From positions 1-7,225 of the forward strand of contig JAFZCF010000171.1 in the NCBI GenBank assembly GCA_017552165.1: 7,225 nt of DNA. Reading direction: 5' to 3'. The notes under the pieces are model-generated. The model searched no databases. It had not been told where the DNA came from and was given only the letters and a program-made list of their open reading frames with translations. Positions 6,283-7,225 of this stretch are shown here, piece after piece. A program made the position numbers and the translations under genes. This DNA is from Clostridia bacterium. GTDB lineage: Bacteria; Bacillota_A; Clostridia; Oscillospirales; CAG-272. Position 1 is the stretch's first letter. Every line of letters begins with the position of its first letter.

Positions 6283-7062
6283 ATGAATACACAAGAGAAT
6301 TGCGGCGGGCTTTGGATCCCCGAAGAAATCCTGCGCGACGACCGTCTGAGCGCGCTCGAAAAGATCATCCTCATGGAGATCGACTACCTCGACAGCGGCG
6401 AGAACGGCTGCTGGGCGAGCAACTCCCACATCGCCGAGCGCTGCGGATGCAGCGAGAAATACATACGCCAAACGGTCGCGAAACTGACGGAACTCGGATT
6501 TCTCACGATTCTGACCTTTGACGGGAGGCGAAGAAGGATGCGCTGCAATATGGAACAGAGTTCCGTAAACGCGGGAACAAAAGCGGAGGCAGAACGGAAC
6601 AATGTTCCGTATAAACCGGAACAGAGTTCCGGAAAAACCGGAACAGAGTTCCAGGAAGACAGGAACAAAGTTCCGGGCAGACCGGAACAAAGTTCCATGC
6701 AGACCGGAACAGAGTGCCGGGCAGACCGGAACAAAGTTCCACCAAGAATAATAGAAAGAAAAAGAGAAAGTAAAAAAGAAAGTACCGAGACGCGCGTGAG
6801 CGCGCGTGAGGGCGCTGGCGCGCAGGAGGGCGCTGGCGCGCGGAGCGGGAAAGGAGAAAAAGGAAATTCAGGCGGGTACTCCGTCCCCGCGAGGCCGCCG
6901 GAGCGGCCGAGGGGGAGAAAGAAGGACGAACTTTTCGGAGAAGCCGAGTGCGACACCAAAGAGATGTTTTACAGCGCGCTCGAGCGTACCTGGCACAAAA
7001 TGCTCAAAGAGCTCGACATGGAGGACGAGGATCCTCCGAATTACAGAGAACTCATCCCGTGA
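6283..7062 (+). CDS. Winged-helix replication-initiator-like protein with embedded iterons
   Basis: This 259-residue protein begins with a winged helix-turn-helix of the kind found in phage, ICE and plasmid initiators of Firmicutes (HTH_36-like), at about 8-85: GLWIPEEIL, an LSALEKIILMEIDYLD helix, a CWASNSHIAERCGCSEKYI turn with a recognition helix at about 57-74, and a basic wing, GRRRRMR. Residues 91-155 are three copies of a 22-residue repeat (EQSS...GTE...DRNKVP), coded by a 22-bp DNA repeat read in three frames. A Lys/Arg/Glu-rich linker follows (156-170), then an EGAGA repeat (176-187), a Pro/Arg-rich stretch, and a small C-terminal helical piece (223-247) that could contact another protein. 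The ribosome binding site AAGGAGG is ideal. No helicase, helicase loader, integrase or structural gene is adjacent. A replication role is inferred from the domain and the iterons; a transcription regulator is the main alternative. Confidence 0.8.
   Translation: MNTQENCGGLWIPEEILRDDRLSALEKIILMEIDYLDSGENGCWASNSHIAERCGCSEKYIRQTVAKLTELGFLTILTFDGRRRRMRCNMEQSSVNAGTKAEAERNNVPYKPEQSSGKTGTEFQEDRNKVPGRPEQSSMQTGTECRADRNKVPPRIIERKRESKKESTETRVSAREGAGAQEGAGARSGKGEKGNSGGYSVPARPPERPRGRKKDELFGEAECDTKEMFYSALERTWHKMLKELDMEDEDPPNYRELIP
6552..6740 (+). repeat. Nine 22-bp iterons with GGAAC-N3-GTTCC palindromes
   Basis: Units start at 6552, 6574, 6596, 6618, 6640, 6662, 6684, 6706 and 6728, all exactly 22 bp apart. 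Each begins GGAAC. Seven have the perfect 13-bp palindrome GGAAC-N3-GTTCC (N3 is AGA, AAA or AAT); unit 8 has GTGCC, and unit 2 keeps only the left arm. The 9-bp spacer is conserved in the later units (GGGCAGACC or close). A 22-bp period is near two helical turns, so all sites face one side of the DNA. The array lies within the coding sequence of the winged-helix protein, as iterons do in lambda O and in some plasmid rep genes. Confidence 0.92.
6741..6784 (+). other. A-rich purine tract next to the iterons; candidate DNA unwinding element
   Basis: About 77% of these 44 bases are A or T, and the top strand is almost all purine (for example AGAAAGAAAAAGAGAAAG), in an otherwise GC-rich gene. It begins at the last base of the iteron array. 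Iterons next to an AT-rich, strand-asymmetric tract are the layout of lambda ori and of many plasmid origins. It also encodes the basic linker (ERKRESKKES), so coding alone could explain it. Confidence 0.55.
6791..6841 (+). repeat. GC-rich tandem repeats within the coding region
   Basis: CGCGCGTGAG is repeated twice in tandem (6791-6810). GAGGGCGCTGGCGCGC then occurs at 6808-6823 and 6826-6841 with an 18-bp period, encoding two EGAGA units. This very GC-rich block abruptly follows the A-rich tract. It is probably slippage within a linker. Confidence 0.7.
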
Positions 7063-7131
7063 TCGGGGGGGACAATCCTTCAGGCGGCGTGCGCCTCCCG
7101 ACCTTTCCAACGGTAGGGGGCGGCGCCCATG
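7063..7131. other. Short spacer after the initiator-like gene
   Basis: This GC-rich spacer has no gene and no clear terminator. GGCGGCGTGCGCC and a later GGGGGCGGCGCCC could form weak hairpins without a T run. Confidence 0.4.
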
Positions 7132-7225
7132 CTTGCCTTCCCCTCGAGGGGAAGCTGTCCCGTAGGGACTGATGAGGCGGAAAGAAACGCATTAAGTGTT
7201 TGACAGTTCTGTGCGTTCGCTAACA
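7132..7225 (-). repeat. Palindromic MITE-like repeat, copy 3 (inverted)
   Basis: The reverse complement of this stretch matches 10-103 over all 94 positions, with about 13 mismatches by hand count. It starts with the family end CTTGCCTTCCCCTCGAGG and runs off the window edge, so the element continues to the right. Confidence 0.75.

Noticed and set aside
6552..6740. CRISPR array
   Set aside because: The period is 22 bp with 13-bp palindromic cores and only 9 bp between them, the in-between sequence is itself conserved, the array lies inside an open reading frame, and no cas gene is present.
6384..6959. Long minus-strand open frames opposite the winged-helix gene
   Set aside because: They arise because the iterons contain no stop codon on either strand. 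They lack a ribosome binding site and show only repeats (ELCSG, GTLFR) that mirror the iteron.

Overview
The window looks like chromosomal DNA from an uncultured gut-type Firmicute (Clostridia, probably Oscillospirales or Christensenellales). The evidence is strong GGAGG-type ribosome binding sites, TTGACA/TATAAT promoters with extended -10 elements, a YitT-type membrane protein, fairly GC-rich housekeeping genes, and small palindromic MITE-like repeats between genes. This placement is inferred from style, not from a marker gene.

Layout, left to right. (1) 1-275 holds a palindromic repeat remnant and a terminator. (2) 276-2182, minus strand, is a two-gene operon: a YitT-family membrane protein, then a calcineurin-like metallophosphoesterase, with a clear promoter at 2223-2251. 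(3) 2256-2364 holds a terminator and a short broken copy of the 3' end of the esterase that lies intact at 4816-5478. (4) 2436-4795 is an AT-richer plus-strand operon with its own promoter and terminator. It encodes a secreted protein with a possible Cys-His catalytic pair (NCYGYAF and DFHFY) and a lipoprotein of unknown function. (5) 4816-5478, minus strand, is an alpha/beta-hydrolase esterase. The low-GC operon sits exactly between the two copies of the esterase tail, so it looks like an insertion or rearrangement. (6) 5540-6235 has no gene and is packed with palindromic repeats. (7) 6235-7062, plus strand, encodes a winged-helix protein resembling a replication initiator. (8) 7063-7225 ends in another palindromic repeat, in inverted orientation relative to the copy at the window start.

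The most striking signal is inside the last gene. Nine units, each starting GGAAC and most continuing NNNGTTCC, lie at exactly 22-bp spacing from 6552 to 6740. An A-rich purine tract follows immediately. An initiator-like N-terminal DNA-binding domain, palindromic iterons in the middle of its own gene and an adjacent AT-rich tract reproduce the plan of the phage lambda O gene/ori and of some plasmid rep genes. No helicase, integrase, capsid or partition gene is visible. This could therefore be a self-contained origin cassette, a relic of a phage or ICE, or an autoregulatory array. Because 22 is not a multiple of 3, the iteron is read in all three frames and produces a 22-residue protein repeat. 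A 9-bp perfect dyad also covers the ribosome binding site of this gene, which suggests autoregulation.
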